Assembly (NCBI RefSeq): GCF_003710815.1
Contig: NZ_RHHP01000016.1
Span: 147,760-211,759 of the forward strand
DNA length: 64,000 nucleotides
Reading direction: 5' to 3'
DNA from: Brevibacillus centrosporus
GTDB lineage: Bacteria; Bacillota; Bacilli; Brevibacillales; Brevibacillaceae
Below, in pieces: positions 20,371-29,670 of the stretch (the first letter of the stretch is position 1; each line of letters starts with the position of its first letter). A program made the translations under genes and the position numbers. The notes below the pieces were generated by a model. The model saw nothing but the letters and a program-made list of their open reading frames with translations, was not told the DNA's origin and did no database searches.

Positions 20371-21513
20371 TTAGTCAGCAAGCAAATGCTTGGCGATCAC
20401 AATGCGTTGAATTTCGTTGGTGCCCTCGTAAATCTGCGTGACTTTTGCATCTCGGAAGAGTCGCTCTACCGGATATTCACGCGTGTAACCGTATCCACCG
20501 AAGATTTGCACGGCCTCTATCGCGAGCTCCATCGCCGTATCGGTTGCGAAGCGTTTTGCCATAGATGCTTCCAAGCCGCATGCTTTGCCTTGACTGCGCA
20601 GAGACGCCGCCTGATATACCAGAAGCTTTGCTGCTTCCGCCTTGGTCGCCATGTCAGCCAGCTTGAAAGCAACTGCCTGCTGCTTGCCGATGGACTGCCC
20701 AAACTGCTTGCGTTCTTTCGCGTACTCCGTTGCATATTGCACGGCTGCTTCCGCTATCCCCAATGCTTGCGCGGCAATTCCGATTCGCCCTGTATCAAGG
20801 TTGGCCATCGCGATGGTGAAGCCTTCTCCTTCCTGACCAAGCAAATTCTCGGCAGGGACGCGAGCGTTGTCAAATACCAGCTCAGTCGTATAGGAGCCGT
20901 GCAGCCCCATTTTCTTTTCCTTTTTGCCGACGGTAAATCCTGGAGTATCTTTTTCCACAATAAATGCGGAAATTCCTCTCGTTCCTTTCGACGGATCCGT
21001 AACCGCAAATGTGATGTACGTATCCGCTTCGCCGCCGTTGGTAATGAAGACTTTGTTACCATTTAAGATGTACGCGTCGCCCTGGCGAACAGCGGAGGTA
21101 CGGATACTGCTCGCATCGGAGCCCGCATGCGGCTCAGTCAATGCAAACGCTCCCAGATACTTGCCTGCTGCAAGCTTGGTGACGTATTTGTGTTTCTGCT
21201 CATCGTTTCCGAAATAAAGAATCGGGTTGGTGCCTACCGATGTATGAACGGATAAGATAACGCCTACTGTCGCACTTACCTTGGATATCTCATGAATCGC
21301 GGTAATGTACGAGAGAAAATCCGCACCGGCTCCGCCCCATTCCTCCGCGATCGGGATCCCCATCAGCCCCATTTCACCCATCTTTTGCAAAATGTGGCGC
21401 GGAAACTGATCCGTCTCCTCCATGACCGGAACAAAGGGTGCGATTTCTTTTTGCGCAAAATCGCGAACCATTCGCCGCATCATTTCATGTTCTTCCTTCA
21501 TTCGAAGATCCAT
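20371..21513 (-). CDS. Acyl-CoA dehydrogenase (first of two)
   Basis: Same family and reaction as its downstream neighbour, 380 residues, starting [19 protein letters not shown] from ATG at 21513. Signatures include [48 protein letters not shown] and catalytic [12 protein letters not shown]. It lies 32 nt after the 3-hydroxybutyryl-CoA dehydrogenase gene and 69 nt before the second dehydrogenase, consistent with one operon. Motifs and gene context fit butyryl-CoA dehydrogenase, compare mmgC, but this is inference. Confidence 0.92.
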   Translation of the reverse strand: MDLRMKEEHEMMRRMVRDFAQKEIAPFVPVMEETDQFPRHILQKMGEMGLMGIPIAEEWGGAGADFLSYITAIHEISKVSATVGVILSVHTSVGTNPILYFGNDEQKHKYVTKLAAGKYLGAFALTEPHAGSDASSIRTSAVRQGDAYILNGNKVFITNGGEADTYITFAVTDPSKGTRGISAFIVEKDTPGFTVGKKEKKMGLHGSYTTELVFDNARVPAENLLGQEGEGFTIAMANLDTGRIGIAAQALGIAEAAVQYATEYAKERKQFGQSIGKQQAVAFKLADMATKAEAAKLLVYQAASLRSQGKACGLEASMAKRFATDTAMELAIEAVQIFGGYGYTREYPVERLFRDAKVTQIYEGTNEIQRIVIAKHLLAD

Positions 21514-21545
21514 GTCTAGTCCTGCCTTTCTGCCTCAATCATCTG

Positions 21546-22397
21546 TCAGTTGTAAACGTAGAACCCACGACCGGACTTCTTGCCGAGCCATCCTGCCTTG
21601 ACGTATTTGCGGAGAAGCGGGCATGGACGGTATTTCGAATCGCCGAACCCTTCATGCAGCACTTCCATGATATAGAGACATGTGTCCAGCCCGATAAAAT
21701 CAGCCAGCGTCAGCGGCCCCATCGGATGATTCATGCCCAGCTTCATCACTTCATCAATTGCCTCTGGGGTAGCTACCCCTTCGTACACGCAATAGATCGC
21801 TTCATTGATCATCGGCATCAGCACGCGATTGGAAACGAAGCCAGGGAAGTCATTGACGCTGACCGGCACTTTTTTCATTTGCTTGGAGAGGTCTTCTGTC
21901 AGCTGGTAGACCTCGTCTGCCGTTTGCAGGCCGCGAATGATTTCGACCAGCTTCATCACAGGGACCGGGTTCATGAAGTGCATCCCGATGACTCTCTCCG
22001 GACGCTTCGTTACTGCAGCGATCTCAGTGATGGGCAGCGAAGAAGTGTTGCTCGCCAAAATCGTATGCGGAGGGCAAACCTCATCCAGTTTGGAGAAGAT
22101 TTGTGTTTTGATGGCCATGTTCTCCGTAACGGCTTCGATCACAAAGTCCGCGTCCTTCGCATCTGCCAAATCGGTCGACAGGATAAGACGGGACAATACC
22201 GCCTGCTTTTCCTCTTCACTGATGGAGCCTTTCTCCACGTTGCGCGTCAGGTTTTTCGTAATAGCAGCAAGCCCGCGCTCAACGAACTCCTGCTTGATGT
22301 CGTTTAAGTAAACGCGGAAGCCTGCCTGTGCCGATACTTGGGCGATACCGCTCCCCATTTGTCCTGCTCCGATAACCATGATGGTTTGTACGTTCAT
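21546..22397 (-). CDS. 3-hydroxybutyryl-CoA dehydrogenase
   Basis: NAD(P)-dependent oxidation of 3-hydroxyacyl-CoA, cytoplasmic. The 283 residues have the Rossmann motif [13 protein letters not shown] at the N-terminus, [28 protein letters not shown] with the catalytic histidine, and the C-terminal [16 protein letters not shown]. Length and architecture match Hbd/MmgB single-function enzymes. It starts 13 nt after the thiolase stop, so the two are co-transcribed. Confidence 0.94.
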   Translation of the reverse strand: MNVQTIMVIGAGQMGSGIAQVSAQAGFRVYLNDIKQEFVERGLAAITKNLTRNVEKGSISEEEKQAVLSRLILSTDLADAKDADFVIEAVTENMAIKTQIFSKLDEVCPPHTILASNTSSLPITEIAAVTKRPERVIGMHFMNPVPVMKLVEIIRGLQTADEVYQLTEDLSKQMKKVPVSVNDFPGFVSNRVLMPMINEAIYCVYEGVATPEAIDEVMKLGMNHPMGPLTLADFIGLDTCLYIMEVLHEGFGDSKYRPCPLLRKYVKAGWLGKKSGRGFYVYN

Positions 22398-22410
22398 GTG
22401 AAGTGCCTCC

Positions 22411-23589
22411 CTATTCCACTTTAATCAGGACCGCATCACCTTGTGCGGCTCCGCTGCAAATCGCTGCTATGCCAAGGCCACCGCCTCGTCTTTTCAATTC
22501 GTAAGCAAGATGCATGATGATGCGCGCACCACTCGCTCCAATCGGATGACCGAGTGCAATCGCTCCACCGTTGACGTTTACCTTTTCTTCATCCCAGCCG
22601 ACGATTTTGCCGCTCGTCAGGGTAACCGCTGCGAAAGCTTCGTTTACTTCAAACAGATCGATGTCTTCTAAAGCCACTCCGGTCTTTTTCAACAGCTTTT
22701 GGATAGCGAGGCCCGGGGTGGTCGCGATGTACGGCGCCTCCGCTCCTACCTCAGCGTGACCCAAAATGGTTGCAAGCGGCTTGATTCCAAGCTCAGCTGC
22801 CTTCGCATCCGACATGAGAACCATCGCCGCAGCGCCGTCGTTGATTCCCGGCGCATTTCCTGCTGTAATGGTGCCGTCCTTTTTATATACAGGCGGAAGC
22901 TTCGCCAAGCCTTCGAACGTTGTATCTGGTCGAGGTCCTTCGTCTTTACTGATAACGAGAGGATCTCCTTTTCGTTGCGGAATGCTGACAGCTACAATCT
23001 CATCGGCGTAGAGTCCATTTTCCATTGCTCGAGATGCACGCTGCTGGCTGCGTAATGCCCACTGATCCTGAGCTTCCCGCGTAATGTCGTATTCATCGGC
23101 CACATTGCTGCCATGAACTGCCATCGGAACTTGGTCAAACGGACAAGTGAGACCGTCGTACATCATCAGATCACGAACCGTTGTATCACCCATGCGCATT
23201 CCGTACCGGGCATCTGGAAGGGCATACGGAGCATTGCTCATGCTCTCCATGCCTCCAGCTACGATGATCTCTCCGTCCCCTGCGCGAATGATCTGATCTC
23301 CCATTGTGACAGCACGCATCCCGGAAGCACAGACCTTGTTGATGGTTTCACTCGCAACGTCCCACGGCAATCCCGCTTTGCGCGCTGCCTGACGAGAAGG
23401 AACCTGACCCGCTCCAGCCTGTACGACCATGCCCATGATGACTTCATCCACTTGCTCGCCAGATACACCAGAGCGCTCCAATGCCTCTTTGATAACGATT
23501 GCCCCTAGTTCAACAGCAGACAAAGGTTTTAATGCTCCGCCAAACTTTCCAAAAGGGGTTCTTGCCGCTCCGACAATCACTGTTTTCAT
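22411..23589 (-). CDS. Acetyl-CoA acetyltransferase (thiolase)
   Basis: Condenses or cleaves acetyl-CoA/acetoacetyl-CoA. The 392 residues show the nucleophile Cys88 in INKVCASGM, the [10 protein letters not shown] histidine and the second active cysteine in [10 protein letters not shown]. It heads a run of hbd, two acyl-CoA dehydrogenases, tetR and icmF. An operator-like palindrome lies at 23619-23634, 30 nt upstream of the ATG, so repression at this promoter is likely. Equivalent in role to MmgA/ThlA. Confidence 0.95.
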   Translation of the reverse strand: MKTVIVGAARTPFGKFGGALKPLSAVELGAIVIKEALERSGVSGEQVDEVIMGMVVQAGAGQVPSRQAARKAGLPWDVASETINKVCASGMRAVTMGDQIIRAGDGEIIVAGGMESMSNAPYALPDARYGMRMGDTTVRDLMMYDGLTCPFDQVPMAVHGSNVADEYDITREAQDQWALRSQQRASRAMENGLYADEIVAVSIPQRKGDPLVISKDEGPRPDTTFEGLAKLPPVYKKDGTITAGNAPGINDGAAAMVLMSDAKAAELGIKPLATILGHAEVGAEAPYIATTPGLAIQKLLKKTGVALEDIDLFEVNEAFAAVTLTSGKIVGWDEEKVNVNGGAIALGHPIGASGARIIMHLAYELKRRGGGLGIAAICSGAAQGDAVLIKVE

Positions 23590-23618
23590 CGCACGATCCC
23601 TCCACTTCGTTTTATATG

Positions 23619-23634
23619 ACCGAGCGTTCGCTCA
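23619..23634. promoter_or_regulatory. Putative TetR operator, copy 2 (before thiolase)
   Basis: ACCGAGCGTTCGCTCA, inverted repeat GAGCG/CGCTC with a 2-bp centre, 30 nt before the start codon of the thiolase gene. Confidence 0.7.
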
Positions 23635-23687
23635 TTTCTTATATACTCATTTTGCCGTTTGGTGCCACAATAGTCAATGTATTTAGA

Positions 23688-23728
23688 AAGAAAAAAGCTG
23701 CCTGCACTGACAGCAGCACAGCTTTTCT
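23688..23728 (-). terminator. Terminator after the Fe-S reductase gene
   Basis: Minus-strand stem AAAAGCTGTGCTGC.../...GCAGGCAGCTTTTTT with an internal bulge, followed by T residues, about 20 nt after the stop codon. Confidence 0.72.
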
Positions 23729-23746
23729 CCCTTGAGGCTTGCGGAT

Positions 23747-25828
23747 TTAGATAGCGTCTGCCAGGATCTCCGCTACGTCACGCGTTTTTACCTCGTCTTC
23801 TTTTTCTTTCGTTTTCACACCGTCGTTCATCATCGTCAGGCAATACGGGCACGCACTCGCGATGGCCGTCGGATTGACTTCCAGCGCCTGCTCGGTGCGC
23901 GTCACGTTCACGCGGGAGCCTTCATGTTCTTCCATCCACATCAAGCCGCCACCCGCGCCGCAGCACATGCTGTCGCAGCCACTGCGCTTCATTTCGAGCA
24001 CTTCTACGCCCGGAATAGCTTCCAGGATGACGCGCGGTTTGTCGTAAATCTCGTTGTAACGACCCAAATAGCAGGAATCGTGATACGTAATACGCTCGTT
24101 TACTTCCTTGGTCGGTTTTAGTCGGCCTTCTTTAACCCACTGAGCCAACAGCTCGGAATGGTGGTAGACTTCTGCCTGCAGGCCAAACTCTGGATACTCG
24201 TTTTTAAACGTATTGAAAGCATGCGGATCGCAGGTCACAATCTTCTTTACTTCATACCCTTCAAACAGTGCGATATTTTCCTGAGCCAGCTGCTGGAACA
24301 GAAACTCGTTTCCGATGCGGCGCGCGGTATCGCCAGAGTTTTTCTCCTCGTTTCCGAGAACGGCGAACTTCACACCTGCTTCGTGCATCAGTTTGACAAA
24401 GGCTTGCGAGATTTTTTGGCTGCGCAGGTCGAACGATCCCATCGAGCCTACCCAGAACAGGTACTCGAATTCCTCTACTTGCTTGACGGTCGGAACCTCG
24501 TACTCTCCATTCAAGCCCTCGATCCATTTCATCCGGTCTTTGCGATTGATCCCCCACGGATTGCCTTGACGCTCGATGTTGTTCAAAGCGCGCTGGGCTT
24601 CCGCTGGCATGCTGCCTTCTGTCATGACGAGGTAACGGCGCATGTCGATAATTTTTTCCACGTGCTCGTTCATCACCGGGCATTGGTCTTCACAGTTGCG
24701 ACAGGTCGTACAAGCCCACAGCTCCTGCTCCGTGATGACATCTCCAATCAGGTTCTTTTCGTAGACTGTTGCAGCTGCAGCGCCTTCAGCGGTCGCAGCT
24801 ACTTCGGATGCTTGCATCGCGATTTGGTTCGCTTGGGTATTGGCAAATGCAAAGCTTGGCATCCAAGGCGTACGGGATGTGACCGCCGCCCCTTTTTCCG
24901 TCAGATGGTCGCGCATTTTTGTAATCAGGTCCATCGGGGACAGCATTTTACCGGTTCCCGATGCTGGACACATATTCGTACAACGTCCGCACTCCACACA
25001 GGCGTACAGATCGATCAGTTGTGTTTGGGTAAAGTCCTCGATCTTGCCGACACCGAAAACTTCCTGGGTCTCGTCTTCAAAATTGATGCTCGAAAGCTTT
25101 CCTGGCGGGTCCAGCTTTTTAAACCAGACGTTCACCGGAGCAAACAGCAAGTGTGCGTGTTTGGACTGCGGCACGTAAACTGCAAAGCCGAGCAAAATGA
25201 TCAAATGCGCCCACCAGAAAATGTAGAACAGGACGGCACTAGCTGTCGTTCCCACCCCGATCGCAGAGAAGAGACTGGCGAGAACCGAAGAAATCGGAGC
25301 AAAACCAGAAGGCTCATGACCAAGCCAGATCTGCTCAAATGCGAGTGAGAGCAGAACCGAAGCCATCAGGGAGGAAATCAGCAGCAGCACAATCCCTGAT
25401 TTGAAGCCGCGTTTCAGGCGTTTCAGCTTTTCGATGTATCGGCGGTAAAAAGCGTAGCCAACTGCAGCCAAAATCAGGAACGTCGTGATCTCCTGCATCA
25501 GGCTGAAGTACTTGTGAGCGCTGCCAAACGGAAGCTCAAAGCCCTTCGACAGCCCTTTGATCACCAGCTCGATCGCACCGAATTGCAAAATGATAAAGCC
25601 GTAGAACATGACTACGTGCATAACGCCGCTCTTTTTGTCCTTCAAGAGCTTCTTATGAAAAATGACGTTGTCCAGCAGCAGATTGATGCGTGCGCCAAAG
25701 TCATCTTTCACTTCCGGCTTTTTACCCAGCTTGATGAACAAATACCGGCTGTACACAACATGTCCGGCCAAGTAAAGTCCATAAGCAAGCACCAGGAAAA
25801 AGGCAATCAGATTAATAAGTGCCAGCAT
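23747..25828 (-). CDS. Membrane-bound Fe-S reductase, FadF-like
   Basis: Heterodisulfide-reductase-like iron-sulfur protein thought to carry electrons from ETF to the quinone pool during beta-oxidation. The 693 residues have about five or six membrane segments in the first 240 residues (start MLALINLIAFFLVLAYGLYL). Two 4Fe-4S motifs follow (CVECGRCTNMCP and CTTCRNCEDQCP), then two CCG domains (CYLGRYN region and CDSMCCGAGGG). Start ATG at 25828 after GGAGGAGGAG. B. subtilis fadF lies in the same genomic neighbourhood near rpoE. Upstream are a FadR-like box and an operator-like palindrome. Confidence 0.9.
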   Translation of the reverse strand: MLALINLIAFFLVLAYGLYLAGHVVYSRYLFIKLGKKPEVKDDFGARINLLLDNVIFHKKLLKDKKSGVMHVVMFYGFIILQFGAIELVIKGLSKGFELPFGSAHKYFSLMQEITTFLILAAVGYAFYRRYIEKLKRLKRGFKSGIVLLLISSLMASVLLSLAFEQIWLGHEPSGFAPISSVLASLFSAIGVGTTASAVLFYIFWWAHLIILLGFAVYVPQSKHAHLLFAPVNVWFKKLDPPGKLSSINFEDETQEVFGVGKIEDFTQTQLIDLYACVECGRCTNMCPASGTGKMLSPMDLITKMRDHLTEKGAAVTSRTPWMPSFAFANTQANQIAMQASEVAATAEGAAAATVYEKNLIGDVITEQELWACTTCRNCEDQCPVMNEHVEKIIDMRRYLVMTEGSMPAEAQRALNNIERQGNPWGINRKDRMKWIEGLNGEYEVPTVKQVEEFEYLFWVGSMGSFDLRSQKISQAFVKLMHEAGVKFAVLGNEEKNSGDTARRIGNEFLFQQLAQENIALFEGYEVKKIVTCDPHAFNTFKNEYPEFGLQAEVYHHSELLAQWVKEGRLKPTKEVNERITYHDSCYLGRYNEIYDKPRVILEAIPGVEVLEMKRSGCDSMCCGAGGGLMWMEEHEGSRVNVTRTEQALEVNPTAIASACPYCLTMMNDGVKTKEKEDEVKTRDVAEILADAI

Positions 25829-25895
25829 GATTCTACTCCTCCTCCAATGATCGAGTTATCTATTTGTTTTATTTTATCAGAATCATCTCAGAAAA

Positions 25896-25913
25896 TGAAT
25901 GACTATTCAGTCT
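25896..25913. promoter_or_regulatory. FadR-type box upstream of the Fe-S reductase gene
   Basis: TGAATGACTATTCAGTCT agrees with the B. subtilis FadR operator consensus (TGAATGAMTANTCATTCA, recalled) at 16 of 18 positions. It lies 68 nt before the start codon, upstream of a TAAAAT -10-like box. Confidence 0.6.
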
Positions 25914-25946
25914 CTAGGGCATTCTTTTTCTGAAAAATAAAACAAA

Positions 25947-25962
25947 ACTGAGCGGTCGCTCA
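25947..25962. promoter_or_regulatory. Putative TetR operator, copy 3 (before the Fe-S reductase gene)
   Basis: ACTGAGCGGTCGCTCA, inverted repeat TGAGCG/CGCTCA around GT, the most symmetric of the three copies, 119 nt upstream of the start codon. Confidence 0.68.
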
Positions 25963-26077
25963 ATTGTGATTATGCTATGATCTTACCACACTTATCGTCG
26001 GTCAACCATACTAAAAAGTGGGCCTTCGTAAACTTGGCTCGGTCAAGCCTTTGGGAAGGGCCCATACTCATCTGTAA

Positions 26078-26117
26078 AAGAAAAACAGTCGCCTGGACGT
26101 GCCAGACGACTGCTTTT
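26078..26117. terminator. Terminator after kamA
   Basis: Stem CAGTCGTCTGG/CCAGGCGACTG (one wobble) with a 5-nt loop, followed on the minus strand by TTTTTCTTTT and with TTTTT on the plus side too. Confidence 0.82.
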
Positions 26118-26131
26118 TCAGGTGCAATCTC

Positions 26132-27502
26132 TTACTTCCCGGATACTTCTTTTGAAGCAGCATCCGATTCTACCGTTTTCTTCTGCTTTTGCTCTTTTTG
26201 CTCACTGCGCACATCAGCCAAGGATTTGACCTTCGTCGCCTTGATACGCTTGTTACGTGGCAGATCGGTAGGCTCCAGGTTGTCTGCCTCATCCTGCATA
26301 AGCGCCGCGATCCCGACCGCTTTTCCTTTGGCTGCCTGGCAGTATTCGCAGTTTTCTTCGTCGTGCTCATGATATTGCTTTGGTTCTGGATAGGAGGTAA
26401 TGACACCCTCGAAGTTGCGCAGAACGACTTTATCGGATGCCTGCGAGATAATGTAGTTCGGGCTCACCGGGATTTTACCGCCGCCGTGTGGAGCATCGAC
26501 TACGAAGGTTGGTACAGCGTAGCCAGAGGTATGGCCACGCAGGTGTTCAATGATCTCGATACCTTTGCTGACAGGTGCGCGGAAGTGGCCGATCCCCTCT
26601 GACAGGTCGCATTGATAGATATAGTATGGACGGACGCGGATTTTCACCAGATCCTGCATCAGTTTTTTCATCGTATTGGGGCAATCGTTGATACCAGCCA
26701 GAATAACAGCTTGGTTCCCCAGCGGCACACCTGCGTTCGCTAGCATCTCACAGGCCTGTTTTGCTTCCAGTGTAATTTCTTTTGGATGGTTAAAGTGTGT
26801 GTTTAGCCAAACTGGGTGATACTTTTTCAGGATATTGCACAGGTTTTCGGTGATGCGTTGTGGGAATACCACAGGCGCACGAGTACCGATACGGATGATT
26901 TCCACGTGCTCGATTTCACGCAGGCTGCTGATGATGTATTCGAGTACACGGTCGTTGATCAAGAGACCGTCTCCACCGGACAAAAGAACGTCACGGATTT
27001 CTGGAGTACGACGAATATAGTCAATACAAGCATCCAGCTGTTTCTTTGGCACGCCCATTCCGATCTGGCCGGAGAAGCGGCGACGAGTACAGTAACGGCA
27101 GTACATCGAGCATTGGTTGGTTACCAGAAACAGGACGCGGTCTGGATAGCGGTGAGTCAGACCAGGAACAGGAGAATCCTCGTCTTCGTGAAGCGGGTCT
27201 TCCATGTCGTATTTGGTGCGGACCATTTCCGAGGAAAGCGGAACGGACTGCATGCGTACAGGATCGCTCGGATCATCTGGATCCATCAGGCTGGCGTAGT
27301 AAGGAGTGATGTTCAATGGGATGGTCTGGGTGGAAATACGTACGCCTTCTTCTTCTTCAGGAGTCAGATTGACTACCAGCTTGAGGTCATCTACGGTTTT
27401 AATGGTGTGGGTCAGCTGCCACATCCAGTCATTCCACTGTTCGTCGGTAACGTCTTTCCAGAGCTCAATATCGCGCCAATTGCGCTTCGTTACTACTGCC
27501 AT
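26132..27502 (-). CDS. kamA: Lysine 2,3-aminomutase
   Basis: Radical SAM and PLP enzyme converting L-lysine to L-beta-lysine, first step of lysine fermentation or catabolism. The 456 residues contain the cluster motif CSMYCRYC (C131, C135, C138), the GGDGLL SAM region, and the PLP-lysine region near YVVDAPHGGGK-like VPTFVVDAPHGGGKIPV. The C-terminal about 40 residues are a charged lysine-rich tail. ATG at 27502. Transcription is likely from the sigma-54 promoter at 27564-27581, driven by the activator encoded just upstream. No other lysine pathway genes are adjacent. Confidence 0.94.
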   Translation of the reverse strand: MAVVTKRNWRDIELWKDVTDEQWNDWMWQLTHTIKTVDDLKLVVNLTPEEEEGVRISTQTIPLNITPYYASLMDPDDPSDPVRMQSVPLSSEMVRTKYDMEDPLHEDEDSPVPGLTHRYPDRVLFLVTNQCSMYCRYCTRRRFSGQIGMGVPKKQLDACIDYIRRTPEIRDVLLSGGDGLLINDRVLEYIISSLREIEHVEIIRIGTRAPVVFPQRITENLCNILKKYHPVWLNTHFNHPKEITLEAKQACEMLANAGVPLGNQAVILAGINDCPNTMKKLMQDLVKIRVRPYYIYQCDLSEGIGHFRAPVSKGIEIIEHLRGHTSGYAVPTFVVDAPHGGGKIPVSPNYIISQASDKVVLRNFEGVITSYPEPKQYHEHDEENCEYCQAAKGKAVGIAALMQDEADNLEPTDLPRNKRIKATKVKSLADVRSEQKEQKQKKTVESDAASKEVSGK

Positions 27503-27563
27503 GGTTTGTTACATCCCCTCTCGTCAATAGTGAAGCAATTGTCATTCACTCGTTGAACAAGAG

Positions 27564-27581
27564 ATGCAAGGGTCGTGCCAA
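27564..27581 (-). promoter_or_regulatory. Sigma-54 (-24/-12) promoter of kamA
   Basis: Minus strand TTGGCACGACCCTTGCAT matches the consensus TGGCACG-N4-TTGCW exactly, 62 nt upstream of the kamA ATG. Confidence 0.92.
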
Positions 27582-27669
27582 TCAAATCAAAAAATTTAGA
27601 AAATAAGGAATAGAGCGGTTTGTCGGCCTCCAGCTGTGCTTTGCGCTCCTGCTTCCCCTCTAATTAGTA

Positions 27670-27685
27670 TGCCGAAATTTCGGCA
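27670..27685. promoter_or_regulatory. Palindrome TGCCGAAATTTCGGCA, probable activator site for kamA
   Basis: Perfect 16-bp palindrome about 90 bp upstream of the -24 box, just beyond the stop codon of the activator gene. It differs from the copy at 29159 only in the two central bases, so both are likely bound by the same enhancer-binding protein. Confidence 0.8.
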
Positions 27686-27686
27686 G

Positions 27687-29111
27687 TTAATTGAGAGGGT
27701 TTGCCCGTTGATTCAGCTTGTATTGCAGGGTCTGCCGCGGAATTCCTAGCAGCTTGGCTGCTCGAAGGACGTTTCCCTCCGTCGTTTTCATGGCATCCTG
27801 AATTACGTGCTCCTCTATCTCCTTCAATAGATCCGGGAGAGTTCTGCCTGCTCCGGGCTGCAGCAGATTTGTCGGGACGACCTGCTCCGCCTCGCTTTGT
27901 CCCAACGGCCGCTCCAGCAAGTGCGGCGGCAAATGCTCCATGTCAATCGTAGTACCTTCGACCATGTTCATCGCTGCCTCTACGACATGCTCCAATTCCC
28001 GCACGTTTCCTGGCCACGAATAGGAACGAAACAAACGATCCACCTCGCTGCTGAAAGCCCGTACGTTCATGCCAAACTGCTGATTGAATTTCTCGAGAAA
28101 ATGGTTCGACAATAGATGGATATCTTCCCTGCGATTTCGCAGCGGTGGCAGCTCAAACGATACCACGTTGATGCGATAGTACAAGTCCGTACGCATCAGC
28201 CCTTGCTGAACAAGCTTTTGCGGAGGCTCGTTGACGGCTGCGATCACACGAACGTCGACTTTGCTTTGCTGACTGCCGCCGATCCTGCGAATCTGCCCAT
28301 CCTGCAATACCCGAAGCAGCTTTGCCTGTAAATCCAGCGGCATGCTGTTCAGCTCATCCAAAAACAATGTCCCTCCATCTGCTAGCTCAAACAGACCCGG
28401 TCTGTCATCTGCCCCCGTGAAGCTCCCTTTCGTTGTACCGAATAACAGGCTTTCCAATAACGACGAAGGGAGCGCCGCACAGTTTTGCGCAATAAAGGGC
28501 TTGCTGCTGCGTGACGACGCTTGGTGAATCGACTGGACGAACAATTCCTTACCAGTACCCGTCTCTCCGTAAATCAACACGGGCGAGGAAGTACGAGCGG
28601 CCCTGCGAGCACGATCTTTCACCAGATCCATCTGCTCGCTGCAGGTCAAAATATCATCAAAGTGAAAGGAGAGCCCATCCTTTTGGTTCTTGGTTCGCTT
28701 GGGCTTGCTGATCTTCGCCTGCAAATCGACCAGTCGCTCCGACAATTCTTTCAGCTTTCCGATATCCTTGGCTACTTCGACTGCTCCAACCAGCCTTTTG
28801 CCAACGCGCACAGGCAAGGTCGTATTGATCGTTTCCACCCTGACGCCTTTCCAGTTTTTATAGACCTGCGGCTGATTATAGATCGATTCGCCGCTGTCTA
28901 TGACCCGGAGCAAAGTACTGGATTCACGATCCAGCGAAGGAAATACCTCTAATAACGGCTTTCCCAGCACCTCCTCCGAGGTGAGGCCATCGAGCTTGGA
29001 GGCTACGTGATTGTAAAAAATCGTGATTCCGTTTGCGTCTACCACGTGTATTCCTTCATCAATCGCTCCCAGAATTGCCTGCAACATTTCTACTGTATCT
29101 GACAAAGGCAT
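27687..29111 (-). CDS. Sigma-54-dependent enhancer-binding activator (PAS-AAA-HTH)
   Basis: RocR/BkdR-type activator, 474 residues. Domains in order: PAS sensor (about 8-120, ILGAIDEGIHVVDANG), AAA+ sigma-54 interaction domain (about 160-390) with Walker A YGETGTGKE, the sigma-54-contacting loop GSFTGA (usual form GAFTGA), Walker B GGTLFLDELNS, and a Fis-type HTH at the C-terminus (NVLRAAKLLGIPRQTLQYKL). Start ATG at 29111 follows AAAGGAG. Because kamA lies directly downstream with a sigma-54 promoter and matching palindromes occur before both genes, it probably activates kamA, comparable to KamR of the Bacillus cereus group. The PAS ligand is unknown; lysine or a derivative is an inference. 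Confidence 0.9.
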   Translation of the reverse strand: MPLSDTVEMLQAILGAIDEGIHVVDANGITIFYNHVASKLDGLTSEEVLGKPLLEVFPSLDRESSTLLRVIDSGESIYNQPQVYKNWKGVRVETINTTLPVRVGKRLVGAVEVAKDIGKLKELSERLVDLQAKISKPKRTKNQKDGLSFHFDDILTCSEQMDLVKDRARRAARTSSPVLIYGETGTGKELFVQSIHQASSRSSKPFIAQNCAALPSSLLESLLFGTTKGSFTGADDRPGLFELADGGTLFLDELNSMPLDLQAKLLRVLQDGQIRRIGGSQQSKVDVRVIAAVNEPPQKLVQQGLMRTDLYYRINVVSFELPPLRNRREDIHLLSNHFLEKFNQQFGMNVRAFSSEVDRLFRSYSWPGNVRELEHVVEAAMNMVEGTTIDMEHLPPHLLERPLGQSEAEQVVPTNLLQPGAGRTLPDLLKEIEEHVIQDAMKTTEGNVLRAAKLLGIPRQTLQYKLNQRANPLN

Positions 29112-29152
29112 CCGCGTACTCACTCCTTTAAGCCCATGCTGCCAAAAAATCA

Positions 29153-29587
29153 TCACAATGCCGAATATTCGGCACATTTCATTTTTAGTGATCGAGAGCG
29201 CAGCCTGTGTATTTGCACCGCAAGCATGCCCGTGTATATTAGGTGTCCCAGCACCCAAATCAAAAAAGCCATCCATGATAAATCCGCGCCGCTGAGAAAA
29301 CTGAATGGGAAAAATAGAAGGGCAAAGGCCAGCATCCAGTACAAGCTGAATTTGATCTCCCGCCCTTTGCCGGACCGAGGATAGACGAATACCCACACAC
29401 AGGCGATCGCCACACTAATGAGAAGATGGATCAACAGCTCCACGACAGACGGGAGGTTTTCCATGCCGGGAACATACCCAACATCGATCAGCACCGAGAA
29501 TGTCCGCGTACCAAACAGTCCATCACACAAAGCTAAAAATCCTGCAAGAACGAGACCAGCCAGGAGTCCGTTACCCACTACGAACAT
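29153..29587 (-). CDS. Small membrane protein of unknown function
   Basis: A 144-residue protein with about four hydrophobic segments: MFVVGNGLLAGLVLAGFLAL, VELLIHLLISVAIACVWVF, FSLYWMLAFALLFFPFSF and MAFLIWVLGHLIYTGML. The ATG at 29587 with AAGGAGG is preferred over a longer frame. The last codons overlap the palindrome at 29159-29174 that sits before the activator gene. No family recognised. Confidence 0.7.
   Translation of the reverse strand: MFVVGNGLLAGLVLAGFLALCDGLFGTRTFSVLIDVGYVPGMENLPSVVELLIHLLISVAIACVWVFVYPRSGKGREIKFSLYWMLAFALLFFPFSFLSGADLSWMAFLIWVLGHLIYTGMLAVQIHRLRSRSLKMKCAEYSAL
29159..29174. promoter_or_regulatory. Palindrome TGCCGAATATTCGGCA before the activator gene
   Basis: Perfect 16-bp palindrome, 48 nt upstream of the activator start codon; twin of the site at 27670. 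It may mediate autoregulation. Confidence 0.75.
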
Positions 29588-29635
29588 CAAGCAAACCTCC
29601 TTTTCTTCCTGAAGGAGTACTTCCATTGTACGTGT

Positions 29636-29670
29636 AGAAAACCGCCCTTGCCAAGGACGGCTTATTTTTA
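29636..29670. terminator. Terminator between the YwiB-like gene and the membrane protein gene
   Basis: Near-perfect stem CCGTCCTTG/CAAGGGCGG with flanking TTTTCT on the minus strand and TTATTTTTATT on the plus strand. Confidence 0.75.

Noticed and set aside
19294..21066. 590-codon plus-strand frame antisense to the acyl-CoA dehydrogenases
   Set aside because: Antisense shadow of two conserved enzymes that repeats similar words because the genes are duplicated.
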